The position numbers and the translations under genes were made by a program. A stretch of DNA of 46,207 nucleotides from contig NZ_QEWN01000011.1 in assembly GCF_006124995.1 (NCBI RefSeq), positions 1 to 46,207 on the forward strand. Direction: 5' to 3'. Position 1 is the stretch's first letter; every line of letters starts with the position of its first letter. Below are positions 8,063 through 16,622 of the stretch, piece after piece. The notes beneath the pieces were generated by a model that had not been told where the DNA came from, did not search any database, and saw nothing but the letters and a program-made list of their open reading frames with translations. This stretch comes from Vibrio sp. Hep-1b-8. GTDB taxonomy: Bacteria; Pseudomonadota; Gammaproteobacteria; Enterobacterales; Vibrionaceae.

Positions 8063-8908
8063 CTACAATCCAGATGTCATATGTAAGCTGTAGAACAACC
8101 CACGACCAATTAATTCAGACGCTAATACTAATACCAGTGCTAAAGCTAAGTTTAATGGGGTCACCTCCGAACGATTGAGCATAGGCAATGCCCAAATCAG
8201 CAAACCTCCTAATAATAGCGCCACTTGAACACCAAGATAACCGGCTAAACCGTCAACCAACTCAGAAGCTTTTGCAACCGAAGTTTGAATATCACCCACA
8301 AGGTTTGCTTTACCTACCGTTACAACCAAGCTAATCGCAACCGCAATAAACGCCAGCATGAGGATATTACGATCCACTGCGAAGTGGCTGTCGTTTGCAG
8401 TGACAATCACAAACTGAGATAGCAGTAGACCACCAACGACCATTGTTATCATAAAGCTTAATGGTGTGTAAACATTGAACCAAGTTGGAACAGTGTCGAT
8501 TAAATATACGTTAACCATCGCATACATAAAGATACAGCCCAGTACCATAGCAACAACCATCAACGCTTTTTGAACTCCTGTCCCACCTACTTTGAGTATA
8601 GAGAGTAACCATTGAAAGCCACCAAAAACAAAAAAAGCAGCACCGAAGAACACTTCGTTAGATAACCAAGTAGACCCCAGTTGATTGAATGAGTTAAACG
8701 CTCGTAACGGCGAACCTAAGTGTGTCAGAGAGAATAAGAACCCCAACCCCATAATCGCCCACAAAAAAAACATAGGAATTTTGTAGCTATTTATTTTATC
8801 GATATCGTGTCCCATAACCAAAGCACGAGCACTAACAAGTAAGTACGCTCCCACAGCTGTTTGAGCCAATACCGTAAAAAAGATCAAAGAATACTCATGA
8901 AAAATCAT
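8063..8908 (-). CDS. dmsC: DMSO reductase membrane anchor subunit (DmsC)
   Basis: A 281-residue integral membrane protein with about eight hydrophobic helices. It anchors DmsAB and oxidises menaquinol. It matches the DmsC family rather than NrfD proteins: an HEYSLIFFTVLAQ start, HLGSPLRAFNS near residues 63-73 and DTVPTWF in the middle are shared with E. coli DmsC. It starts one base after the dmsB stop, so the two are tightly coupled, and it ends just before the shared terminator. Confidence 0.92.
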   Translation of the reverse strand: MIFHEYSLIFFTVLAQTAVGAYLLVSARALVMGHDIDKINSYKIPMFFLWAIMGLGFLFSLTHLGSPLRAFNSFNQLGSTWLSNEVFFGAAFFVFGGFQWLLSILKVGGTGVQKALMVVAMVLGCIFMYAMVNVYLIDTVPTWFNVYTPLSFMITMVVGGLLLSQFVIVTANDSHFAVDRNILMLAFIAVAISLVVTVGKANLVGDIQTSVAKASELVDGLAGYLGVQVALLLGGLLIWALPMLNRSEVTPLNLALALVLVLASELIGRGLFYSLHMTSGL

Positions 8909-8909
8909 C

Positions 8910-9530
8910 TTAAATCTCCTTCGGGTTTGCTAAGAAGCCACTGGTGTCACCAGTCGGTTTGGCATTTTTGTTTAACTTAATCACTATGTTTGGCAGAGTT
9001 AAGTTCGAAGATGGCAGAGGAGCTACATCTGCTGTAGAGCCATACTTTTTACGCAGTACATGAATTTCACCGAACTCTAAAGCACGCAGTGGACATGACT
9101 CGACACACATCGGCTGTTTACCTCCCGAAACTCGCTCAAAACAACCATCACATTTCGTCATATGGCCTTTTTCTTTGTTAAACTGAGGAGCGCCGTAAGG
9201 GCAAGCATTAGCACAATGCTGACACCCGATACACACTTCTTCATCAACAACAACTAAACCATCTTCCGTACGCTTATGCATCGCACCCGATGGGCACACT
9301 TTGACACAAGTTGGGTTAGAACAGTGATTACAAGCAATAGATAAGTAATAAGAAAACACATCTTTTTGAATCCATGTATCACCGTCTCGTACAAAACCGC
9401 CACCCGTGTACTCATAAACACGACGGTAATTACGCTTAATATCTAAATCGCGATAATCTTTACAAGCAAGCTGGCAAGTTTTACAACCTGTGCATTTACT
9501 TGAGTCGATGTAAAAGCCATATTGTTTCAT
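8910..9530 (-). CDS. dmsB: DMSO reductase iron-sulfur subunit (DmsB)
   Basis: A 206-residue electron-transfer subunit with four [4Fe-4S] clusters that passes electrons from DmsC to DmsA. The first cluster motif is Cys13-Cys16-Cys19-Cys23 (KCTGCKTCQLACKD); three more Cys groups follow (CNHCSNPTCVKVCP, CIGCQHCANACP, CDGCFERV...CVESCP). The start YGFYIDSSKCTGCK is characteristic of DmsB. It sits 12 bases after dmsA and one base before dmsC on the minus strand. Confidence 0.95.
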   Translation of the reverse strand: MKQYGFYIDSSKCTGCKTCQLACKDYRDLDIKRNYRRVYEYTGGGFVRDGDTWIQKDVFSYYLSIACNHCSNPTCVKVCPSGAMHKRTEDGLVVVDEEVCIGCQHCANACPYGAPQFNKEKGHMTKCDGCFERVSGGKQPMCVESCPLRALEFGEIHVLRKKYGSTADVAPLPSSNLTLPNIVIKLNKNAKPTGDTSGFLANPKEI

Positions 9531-9542
9531 TTCAAACCTACC

Positions 9543-12005
9543 TTACACTTTCTTTACTGCTTTGATTTGAACCAAATTTGAGTGCTGAGGGTTTCCCTTA
9601 GCAAGCGGGCTAGGACGCTGGGTAGTCAATACGTTGATTGAGCCTGCATGATCCACTTTTTGTCCATCTGGTGAATACCAAGCTCCCTCACCAAGCGCAA
9701 CGACGCGAGGTAAAATACGTGGTGTAACTTTAGCCGGAATATGAACTTCACCACGATCATTGAAAATGGCTACCATGTCACCATTTTTAATGCCACGCTC
9801 TTCTGCATCAATTGGGTTAATCCACACTTCCTGACGTGCGACCGCTTTAATTTCAGCCACATTGCCGTATGTTGAATGGCAACGCGCTTTGTAATGAAAA
9901 CCTGTTAGCTGTAGTGGGTATTTAGCAGTCAACGGATCCTTGTGACCTTCTATCGAATCGGCGTAAATCGGTAGCGGGTGAATCACTTCGTCCTCTTTCA
10001 ACTCCCACTCTTTTGCGATGTTAGCTAAGGTTTCAGAATAGATCTCAATCTTACCACTTGGCGTTGTTAACGGGTTTGCTTCAGGATCTTTACGAAAGTC
10101 TTCATAAGCAATAAAATCATGTTCATATTGTCGCTTATAGATACCCAGTTTTTTCATCTCTTCAAAAGTAGGGAGGGAAGGATCTTGTTTTCGAGTTTCT
10201 GCATATAAATGCTCAACCCACTCTTCTTGTGTACGTCCCTCGGTGAACTCTTGGCCTACTCCCATACGTTTTGCGATTTCAGAACATATTTCATAGATAC
10301 CTTTTGCCTCAAACTGAGGTTCTATGGCTTTCTGAGCAAAGATAAAATAAGGAGCATTAGACGCGTACGCATCCATCGCCCAGTCATCTTGTTCAGACGT
10401 AGTCAAATCCGGCAGGATAATATCCGCATATTTGGCTGAAGATGTCATATGGTTATCAATAACCACAATCATTTCGCAGGCTTTATCATCTTGCAGGATA
10501 TCGTGCGTACGGTTAATTTCAGCATGTTGGTTAATTAGACAGTTACCAGCATAATTCCAAATCATCTTGATCGGGTTTGCTAAACGCTCAGCGCCACGGA
10601 CACCATCTGTTTTAGCTGTCATTTCGTGGTGACGATGAATCGCATCTGTCCACAAAAACATCGAGATCGAAGTTGGCACCGGATTAGGTACAGTCGGAAA
10701 GCGAACAAACGGAATGCTCAGGCCACTTTCACGCGCACCTGTTGAACCACCTTGAACACCAACAGAACCAGTTAACAGAGATAACATCGCAATTGCACGG
10801 GAAGCTAGTTCACCATTTGAAGTACGCTGCAAGCCCCAACCTTGGTAGATAGCACAAGGTTTACTAGCTCCCATTTCACGACCGAGCTTAACAATCGTAT
10901 CTACAGGAATACCTGTGATTTTTGATGCCCACGCTGGTGTTTTCTCTACACCATCTTCACCCTTCCCCAAAATGTAAGACTTGTAATCACTATTCTTAAG
11001 CGCTGAAGCTGGCAAGGTTTTTTCATCGTAGCCCACACAGTATTTGTCAAGGAATGTTTGGTCAACCAAGTCTTCAGTAATTAAAACGTGTGCTAAGCCT
11101 GCAACTAAAGCGGCATCCGTTGAAGGACGAATTGGAATCCATTGGTCTTCACGACCGCCAGCCGTATCGGTGTAACGTGGGTCAATGACAATTGTTTTTG
11201 CATTCGAAATATTCTTACTTTCAACGTAATGGTGAATCAGACCACCACCAGACATACGTGTTTCAGCTGGGTTATTACCAAATTGAATGGTCAGTTTGGT
11301 GTTGGCCAAATCAGAAAATGAGTTATTTAACGCCCAACCACCGTATGTATGGTGCAAACCTTCAGCAATTTGCGCAGTAGAGTAGTCACCATAGTGATTT
11401 AAGTAACCACCACACAGATTCATTAAACGTGCAACAAGAGTAGAAGCGGGCGGCCAAGATTTTGTTACGGTTCCGCCCAGAGTACCAGTACCGTAGTTCA
11501 GGTAAATGGAATCATTACCGTAGTCCTTGATCAAGCGCTTCATTGTGTCGGCAATTTCATCGTACGCTTCTTCCCAGCTAATGCGCTTAAATTTACCTTC
11601 TCCACGCTTGCCCACACGTTTCATTGGGTACTTGAGGCGATCAGGGTTATATACGCGCCGACGCATAGAGCGGCCACGTAGGCAAGCTCTTACTTGAGGG
11701 CTATTGCCAAATTCGTCATCTCCTGTATCGTCCGTTTCAACGTATTTGATTTCTCCATTTTGTACATGCATACGCAGTGGGCAACGAGAACCACAATTAA
11801 CCGTACATGCACTCCATACGACTTTCTCGTCATTAGCTTTAGGTTCAGCAGCATTCGCTGAGCCCGATTTAAAAGGTAGGCTAATACTACTGGCTAATGC
11901 CGCAGTGCTACCGACAGCAGAGGTCGCTTTAATAAACCCACGGCGGGTGAGGTTCATTAAATCAGATTGTTGTTTTTGCTTCGTCATAATAAAACACCAT
12001 AACAT
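9543..12005 (-). CDS. dmsA: DMSO reductase catalytic subunit (DmsA), molybdopterin enzyme with Tat signal
   Basis: A roughly 815-820-residue molybdopterin oxidoreductase that reduces DMSO or related S-/N-oxides in anaerobic respiration. The N-terminus has a twin-arginine signal (LTRRGFIKA), then the FS0 cluster motif CTVNCGSRCPL...RACLRG and the long block YNPDRLKYPMKRVG shared with E. coli DmsA. Ser in YGDYSTAQ is the expected Mo ligand. The frame is open to a GTG at 12014. The ATG at 12005 has an aggtg site six bases upstream and was chosen; the ATG at 11987 (MTKQKQQ) is the other option. It is first of dmsABC, under an FNR box. Confidence 0.93.
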   Translation of the reverse strand: MLWCFIMTKQKQQSDLMNLTRRGFIKATSAVGSTAALASSISLPFKSGSANAAEPKANDEKVVWSACTVNCGSRCPLRMHVQNGEIKYVETDDTGDDEFGNSPQVRACLRGRSMRRRVYNPDRLKYPMKRVGKRGEGKFKRISWEEAYDEIADTMKRLIKDYGNDSIYLNYGTGTLGGTVTKSWPPASTLVARLMNLCGGYLNHYGDYSTAQIAEGLHHTYGGWALNNSFSDLANTKLTIQFGNNPAETRMSGGGLIHHYVESKNISNAKTIVIDPRYTDTAGGREDQWIPIRPSTDAALVAGLAHVLITEDLVDQTFLDKYCVGYDEKTLPASALKNSDYKSYILGKGEDGVEKTPAWASKITGIPVDTIVKLGREMGASKPCAIYQGWGLQRTSNGELASRAIAMLSLLTGSVGVQGGSTGARESGLSIPFVRFPTVPNPVPTSISMFLWTDAIHRHHEMTAKTDGVRGAERLANPIKMIWNYAGNCLINQHAEINRTHDILQDDKACEMIVVIDNHMTSSAKYADIILPDLTTSEQDDWAMDAYASNAPYFIFAQKAIEPQFEAKGIYEICSEIAKRMGVGQEFTEGRTQEEWVEHLYAETRKQDPSLPTFEEMKKLGIYKRQYEHDFIAYEDFRKDPEANPLTTPSGKIEIYSETLANIAKEWELKEDEVIHPLPIYADSIEGHKDPLTAKYPLQLTGFHYKARCHSTYGNVAEIKAVARQEVWINPIDAEERGIKNGDMVAIFNDRGEVHIPAKVTPRILPRVVALGEGAWYSPDGQKVDHAGSINVLTTQRPSPLAKGNPQHSNLVQIKAVKKV

Positions 12006-12066
12006 TACTAACACCTAGCACTTTAGTACTAAGTCACGACCACTTATATAGATAAGTCCATCATTA

Positions 12067-12080
12067 TTGATGCAAATCAA
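12067..12080. promoter_or_regulatory. FNR box between dmsA and the chaperone gene
   Basis: TTGATGCAAATCAA is a perfect match to the FNR consensus TTGAT-N4-ATCAA. On the minus strand a tatata -10-like element lies about 20 bases downstream (12045-12050), which places the box near -40 for dmsABC, the usual activating position. It may also serve the divergent chaperone-ferredoxin pair. Confidence 0.85.
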
Positions 12081-12180
12081 ATCATGTGTAAACTTAACCT
12101 TCGACAGAAAAAGGTTTAGACTACTTCACAAAAAAACATGAAATAATCAGATTCAACAAATACTAGATAAGTACCTGAAA

Positions 12181-12753
12181 ATGAAAACAATTACCAATAA
12201 CATCAAACTTTTGGGTAGTTTGTTCTATCAAAAGCAACCCATCGAAAAAACTATCAAAATAGTGGACGCGTTAGTGGCTGAAGACGTGCTCAACACTCGA
12301 ACCCTTGACCAACTTAAATCGCTTAGTGCCGAACAGTTTGACCACTACTTCGGTGTGCTTTTTGAAGGGGTTGGTTCGATGCCTGTACCACCGTGGGGTT
12401 CGGTCTACTTAGATAAGGAAAAGGTGCTGTTTGGCGAGTCTAATGTTCAATACAGGCTGTTTTTACAGCAAAACGGTGTCGTTTTAAACTCCGGCCAACG
12501 TGAGCCAGAAGACCAATTCGGTCTAATGCTACTCGCTTGTGCTTACTTCATCGAGCAAGATAATAGCCAAGCAGCTTGTGAACTCCTTGGAGAACATTTA
12601 ATGCCATGGGGATCGGTCTATCTTGAGCAACTACAACAAAAAGCACCAAATTCTTTTTACCAACACTTAGGTAATGATGTTTTACTTTGGTTGCAGCAAC
12701 TTATTAAACAGCTCGGCATTCAAGTCACGAAGAAAAATATATATTTGAAATGA
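12181..12753 (+). CDS. dmsD: TorD/DmsD-family redox-enzyme maturation chaperone
   Basis: A 190-residue soluble helical protein. It has the family motif with Pro-Pro-Trp-Gly at residues 70-73 (PPWGSVYLDKE) and the EPEDQFG segment at 108-114, the conserved region around TorD/DmsD binding residues. Such chaperones bind the Tat signal of molybdoenzymes and hold them until the cofactor is inserted. It diverges from dmsABC across one FNR box, so DmsA is the likely client. The ferredoxin gene overlaps its stop (atga). The exact subfamily name is inferred from context. Confidence 0.82.
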   Translation: MKTITNNIKLLGSLFYQKQPIEKTIKIVDALVAEDVLNTRTLDQLKSLSAEQFDHYFGVLFEGVGSMPVPPWGSVYLDKEKVLFGESNVQYRLFLQQNGVVLNSGQREPEDQFGLMLLACAYFIEQDNSQAACELLGEHLMPWGSVYLEQLQQKAPNSFYQHLGNDVLLWLQQLIKQLGIQVTKKNIYLK

Positions 12754-13262
12754 GTGAACCTATAAATCATAGCCGACGTGGTTTTCTTACGAGATTGAGA
12801 AAACCCGTCGAATCGATGAATCAGCCGGAAACGACACCTCGCTTAGTAGCTAGACCTCCTCACGCTGTAGATGAAGCTCTGTTTTCACGACTCTGTGATG
12901 GATGTGGGAGGTGCCAGTCTGCATGTTCTAATGGCGTTATTGAGTTAAACGCCAATTTGGCACAGCTCAACCTTGATTATAATGAGTGCAGCTTATGCGA
13001 AGAATGTGTTAGCGCCTGCCCTACTGACGCCTTGCATGCTTCTATTCCAGTAGAAATCAACTTGCGCCCCCAATTTGCAGAAATTTGTAATAACTATCTA
13101 CAAACGGAATGCAGTTTGTGCAAGAGCTCTTGTTCACAAAAGGCTATCACTATTGAAGCTGATGAACTGCCAAACATAAAAGACGATGTATGCAACGGCT
13201 GCGGCCAATGCCGAAACAGTTGCTATATCGGTGCAATTACTATGGGGTTGTATAACAATTAA
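12750..13262 (+). CDS. NapF-like ferredoxin-type protein
   Basis: A 170-residue protein with Cys motifs for up to four [4Fe-4S] clusters: Cys49-52-55-59, Cys80-83-86-90, a Cys121-124-128 group and Cys148-151-154-158. The start resembles NapF (SRRGFLTRLRK), with a twin-arginine-like pair but no hydrophobic core, so it is probably cytoplasmic. NapF assists assembly of the Fe-S cluster of nitrate reductase NapA. Here no nap genes are near and the gene overlaps the DmsD-type chaperone by 4 bases, so it probably assists DmsA maturation instead; that is inference. Confidence 0.82.
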   Translation: MSEPINHSRRGFLTRLRKPVESMNQPETTPRLVARPPHAVDEALFSRLCDGCGRCQSACSNGVIELNANLAQLNLDYNECSLCEECVSACPTDALHASIPVEINLRPQFAEICNNYLQTECSLCKSSCSQKAITIEADELPNIKDDVCNGCGQCRNSCYIGAITMGLYNN

Positions 13263-13418
13263 AAGACTAAAAGGACAGGCATCATTAAAGGATACTTGTA
13301 CTCTTGGCATAATGAGTAACAGTAAATGAAAAGGACATTTAAAAAAGGAGTGACAGATTTGTGATAGGTTTTTGATAAGATTGAGTTTGAGATTTTCAAT
13401 TATAAGAAGGTTGTATCA

Positions 13419-13748
13419 ATGTCATGTGGTGATATTAGTAATCTTCGTTTTGGCTCTGATAGTAAAACGGCATTAAGAGAGATTGAAGAGTTACAGGGTT
13501 TTTCTAAGGCTCTTTCTGTTTTTGTAGGTGCATCTGCAATGTTAGATATTTTTGGTGGCAATGGAGTGTTGATGTCCTCCTATAAGATTTACACCACAGA
13601 CTTTGAACTCTTATCTAAAGCAATGAGATCTTCAAATCCAATACTCGTTCGAAGGGTCGAGGATATCTCCGCAAGAATGTACATGAGAGCTGGCTTATCT
13701 TATCAAGAAAAATTGTTTTGGAAGTGTTTATACCATGAAACTCGCTAA
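13419..13748 (+). CDS. Hypothetical protein, 109 residues
   Basis: Not recognised. It starts MSCGDISNLRFGSDSK, has no signal peptide, a moderately hydrophobic stretch at about residues 30-55 (ALSVFVGASAMLDIFGG), and a charged C-terminus. An agaagg site stands 8-10 bases before the ATG. Its last 14 bases overlap the start of the following secreted-protein gene, so the two are probably co-translated. The region is visibly AT-richer than the dms genes to its left. Confidence 0.55.
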   Translation: MSCGDISNLRFGSDSKTALREIEELQGFSKALSVFVGASAMLDIFGGNGVLMSSYKIYTTDFELLSKAMRSSNPILVRRVEDISARMYMRAGLSYQEKLFWKCLYHETR

Positions 13749-14151
13749 TATTACGTCTGTTTTTATTCTACTTTGGTCTTTCATTGCTAGTGCTAGTGCT
13801 AGTGCTAGTGAGGTGGAAGATTTGTATTACCAAAAAATAGAACAATGTGTTAATGATGAGCAGCGAAAAAAAGATTTAACAGCGCGTGATGTTACTCCTG
13901 AGGAGCTTAAATATATACCGATTGTGAGAAGCTTGAGAGTGGAGCGTTGCTCAAAAATAGAAGAATCCAATTACGTACAAAGCTTCGGTGGTTCAAAGAT
14001 TCCTGAAACCATTTCTACTTATAACAATCGAGATTTGTCTACATTAACGAAAGGGGAACTAGAAACTATCAGAAATATTGATGAACGGCTCGAGAGTTAT
14101 AATCTTGAGGTTGATTTATTATCAATATACGACAAGTTGAAAGTAGAGTAG
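13735..14151 (+). CDS. Hypothetical secreted protein with a repeat-built signal peptide
   Basis: 138 residues, not recognised. The first 25 residues form a signal peptide (MKLANITSVFILLWSFIASA) whose end is encoded by four copies of the hexamer gctagt, giving alternating Ala-Ser before the probable cleavage site. The mature part is charged, with two cysteines (in EQCVN and VERCSK) that could form a disulfide in the periplasm. It overlaps the upstream unknown gene by 14 bases and, at its 3' end, the convergent membrane-protein gene. Confidence 0.6.
   Translation: MKLANITSVFILLWSFIASASASASEVEDLYYQKIEQCVNDEQRKKDLTARDVTPEELKYIPIVRSLRVERCSKIEESNYVQSFGGSKIPETISTYNNRDLSTLTKGELETIRNIDERLESYNLEVDLLSIYDKLKVE
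13786..13809 (+). repeat. Tandem hexamer (gctagt) x4
   Basis: Four perfect in-frame copies in the signal-peptide coding region. A unit of six bases changes the protein by Ser-Ala pairs without shifting the frame. Confidence 0.9.
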
Positions 14152-14421
14152 TAAAAGTACGATAACGATAAACATTATCATAGAAGTTGCTTTTATTAAC
14201 TTAGGATTATGGTCAGTAAAGTCAGAGTACATGTAGGCTAAAATTAGTAATGATGGGAGGCCTATGAACAAGGGCCCTATCTTTGAGTGCTTAGGGAGAC
14301 TAACTAGAGTTATCAAGCTTATGGCATACAAAGCATATACAGTTAAGGCTATCCATTCGTCGGCTGATAGCTTTTTCCAAAAGATAAGAAGCACAATTAG
14401 TGGTGCTACTAATAATTCCAT
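14122..14421 (-). CDS. Hypothetical small membrane protein
   Basis: Not recognised. The ATG at 14421 was preferred over the open frame start at 14472 because aaggg lies seven bases upstream; this gives 99 residues. The chain has about four hydrophobic segments (ELLVAPLIVLLIFW, ALTVYALYAISLITLV, FIGLPSLLILAYMY, TSMIMFIVIVLLLLYF), so it is an inner-membrane protein. Its 3' end overlaps the convergent secreted-protein gene by 30 bases. A link between the two is possible but unproven. Confidence 0.55.
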   Translation of the reverse strand: MELLVAPLIVLLIFWKKLSADEWIALTVYALYAISLITLVSLPKHSKIGPLFIGLPSLLILAYMYSDFTDHNPKLIKATSMIMFIVIVLLLLYFQLVVY

Positions 14422-14565
14422 TTTAAAGCCCTTGAACTGGAATGTTTTTACTCTTTCGATATTACATATCATAGCGATTTAATGTAACAGTTTTCGACTC
14501 TTTTTGGATGTAGGTTAACTTCTGGATGAACGACAGTTAGATGAAGGTTGTGGCACTCTTATTTG

Positions 14566-14592
14566 TAAAAAAAGGAGCACATTAAGTGCTCC
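14566..14592 (-). terminator. Terminator after the persulfide reductase gene
   Basis: On the minus strand a ggagcac/gtgctcc stem (14574-14580 with 14586-14592) with a 5-base loop is followed by seven T. It lies about 30 bases past the stop at 14621. Confidence 0.9.
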
Positions 14593-14620
14593 AAAGGAAA
14601 AGGGCAGTGTTTGGTTTATC

Positions 14621-16324
14621 TTAAGCAGTAGCGAATTTGTAAGTGCGATAGCCGCCAATCAGGTTACGGGCTTTGAAGCCGTTATTAACTAGCTGACGAT
14701 ACGCAACGTTACCGCGTAACCCAACTTGACAGTAAATCACAATCTCTTTGTCTTTCGGTAGTTCGTCCATACGCTGACGCAATTGGTCTACAGGAATGTT
14801 GATCGCATCTTTGATAAAGCCAACATTTTCAAGCTCGCCAGGGTTACGTACATCAAGCAGTACTTGATCGTCTGTTAGTGAGTCCATCTCATCAAAGTGA
14901 ATCGGCGTAGCGTCACCCTTAATGATGTTGTTCGCGACAAAGGCCGCTTGGTTGATCACATCTTTGGCACTGCCGTAAGGAGGCGCGTAAGTCAGTTCTA
15001 AGTGTTGAAGTTGCTCAACCGTCATACCTGCACGTTGCGCTACAGCCATTACATCAATGCGTTTGTCGACACCATCTTTGCCTACCGCTTGCGCACCAAA
15101 GATCTTGCCTGTTTTTGGATCGAACAACATCTTGAACGAGATAATCTCAGCACCTGGGTAGTAACTTGCATGGCTAGCGGTATGAACGTAGACCTTTTGG
15201 TACTCAACACCATCACGTTTAAGTTGTTTCTCGTTTTTGCCCGTTGAAGCAACCGCGAGGTCAAAAATCTTACAGATAGCCGTGCCTTGTGTGCCTTGGT
15301 AAGTTTCACTGCGTCCGAGCATATTGTCGGCAGCCATACGACCTTGACGGTTAGCAGGGCCAGCAAGTGGAACTAGAGTTTGTGCACCCGTGACAAAGTC
15401 TTTTTCTTCGACTGCATCACCGACAGCGTAGATGCTAGGATCGCTTGTCTGCATCATTTCATTGGTGTAGATACCACCTAATTGACCAATTTGAAGTCCT
15501 GCTTCTTTTGCTAACTTAGTCTCAGGACGCACACCGATAGCCATAATCAAGATATCAGTGGTCAGCGACTCGCCATTGTTGAGAGTCAGGTTGAGCTCAC
15601 CTTCAATATGCTGGTGTTCGGTATCCTCACCAGCGCCGATGCTGGCAATATGTTCATTGGGAATGTATTCAACCGCTTGAAGCGCAACGCCCAGTTTTAA
15701 ATCGATGCCTTTTTGACGAATTTCAGCGTGTGCAAAGCCCGCCATTTCACGGTCGACAGGTGTCATCACCTGATCTGCCATCTCAATCAGGGTGGTTTTA
15801 ATTCCCAATTGGTGGAAGGCTTCCATCATTTCTAGACCGATGAATCCACCACCAACAACGGTTGCGTGCTCTGGCTTGTTCATCTGGATGGTTTGCATGA
15901 TGCGATCCATATCAGGAATGTTACGCAGCGAGTGCGTCAGCGGGTTATCAATACCAGGGATTGGCGGAACGATAGGGCCTGCGCCTGGGCTAAGGAGCAA
16001 GAAGTCGTAGCTTTCCGTATACTCACTACCATCCAGTAGGTTCTTAACCGTAACCTGCTTGTTGTGTCGGTCGATAGATATGACTTCGTTCATAACACGA
16101 ACATCAACGTTAAATCGAGCTAAAAAGCTTTCTGGAGTTTGCAAGAGAAGCTTGCTGCGCTCTTTAATATCGCCGCCAATATGGTAGGGAAGACCGCAAT
16201 TTGCAAATGAAACAAACGGGCCGCGTTCAAACATGATGATTTCGGCCTCTTCACTCAAGCGACGAGCACGAGCTGCCGCAGATGCGCCGCCAGCCACACC
16301 GCCGACAATTAAAATCTTAGTCAT
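14621..16324 (-). CDS. CoA-disulfide / NADH-dependent persulfide reductase with rhodanese domain
   Basis: A 567-residue flavoprotein. Residues 1-450 form the FAD/NAD(P)H disulfide reductase unit with the FAD-binding GGVAGGASAAARARR and the redox Cys43 in SFANCGLPY, which in this family forms a mixed disulfide with CoA. Residues about 465-567 are a rhodanese domain with active Cys532 in IYCQVGLRG. The Cys43/Cys532 layout matches the CoADR-Rhd type (for example the persulfide reductase of Shewanella loihica), which reduces CoA- or glutathione-persulfide and polysulfide. It follows the DUF2892 gene by 13 bases and diverges from the ArsR-type regulator. Confidence 0.9.
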   Translation of the reverse strand: MTKILIVGGVAGGASAAARARRLSEEAEIIMFERGPFVSFANCGLPYHIGGDIKERSKLLLQTPESFLARFNVDVRVMNEVISIDRHNKQVTVKNLLDGSEYTESYDFLLLSPGAGPIVPPIPGIDNPLTHSLRNIPDMDRIMQTIQMNKPEHATVVGGGFIGLEMMEAFHQLGIKTTLIEMADQVMTPVDREMAGFAHAEIRQKGIDLKLGVALQAVEYIPNEHIASIGAGEDTEHQHIEGELNLTLNNGESLTTDILIMAIGVRPETKLAKEAGLQIGQLGGIYTNEMMQTSDPSIYAVGDAVEEKDFVTGAQTLVPLAGPANRQGRMAADNMLGRSETYQGTQGTAICKIFDLAVASTGKNEKQLKRDGVEYQKVYVHTASHASYYPGAEIISFKMLFDPKTGKIFGAQAVGKDGVDKRIDVMAVAQRAGMTVEQLQHLELTYAPPYGSAKDVINQAAFVANNIIKGDATPIHFDEMDSLTDDQVLLDVRNPGELENVGFIKDAINIPVDQLRQRMDELPKDKEIVIYCQVGLRGNVAYRQLVNNGFKARNLIGGYRTYKFATA

Positions 16325-16337
16325 TAATAAACCTCAG

Positions 16338-16523
16338 TTAACGAAAGCCAAACTTTTTCAAAATGAAAACCGCTGGGCAGATACCAGTAAAGGCACTTTG
16401 AATCAAATTTACGCCGACAAAAACGGTTAACCATACAAAGTGACTACTGACTGTGAAAGTAAGTAGCACCGACAATAAAACCATACTTCCTGCTAGTACG
16501 CGAATCGCATTTTCCATTGTCAT
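16338..16523 (-). CDS. DUF2892-family small membrane protein (YgaP-type)
   Basis: 61 residues with two hydrophobic segments and the ending TGICPAVFILKKFG. This is the DUF2892 pattern, the same membrane segment fused to rhodanese in E. coli YgaP. It is first in a two-gene unit with the persulfide reductase, so membrane anchoring or sulfur passage near the inner membrane is a reasonable guess. Its start faces the regulator gene across the double operator. Confidence 0.85.
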   Translation of the reverse strand: MTMENAIRVLAGSMVLLSVLLTFTVSSHFVWLTVFVGVNLIQSAFTGICPAVFILKKFGFR

Positions 16524-16578
16524 AATCGAGTTTCCTTGTTACCGATTAAATCGAATTAGGTTCAATATAGATTGTTCA

Positions 16579-16594
16579 ATTAGAAAAGTCTAAT
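16579..16594. promoter_or_regulatory. Inverted-repeat operator 1 for the ArsR-type regulator
   Basis: ATTAGAAAAGTCTAAT is a perfect 6-bp inverted repeat with a 4-base spacer. It lies nearer to the DUF2892-reductase side of the divergent promoter. ArsR-family repressors of the BigR type bind such AT-rich palindromes. Confidence 0.65.
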
Positions 16595-16622
16595 GTTAAT
16601 TTATCTAATTTTATTACCTCTA

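Noticed and set aside
12023..12032. Palindrome ttagtactaa near the dmsA start as an operator
   Set aside because: Only ten bases and fully AT-rich at the ends; no known regulator pattern and close to what chance gives in this composition.
14264..14482. Plus-strand 72-codon frame opposite the small membrane protein
   Set aside because: The minus-strand frame has a ribosome site and clear hydrophobic helices; the plus frame has neither motif nor helix pattern.
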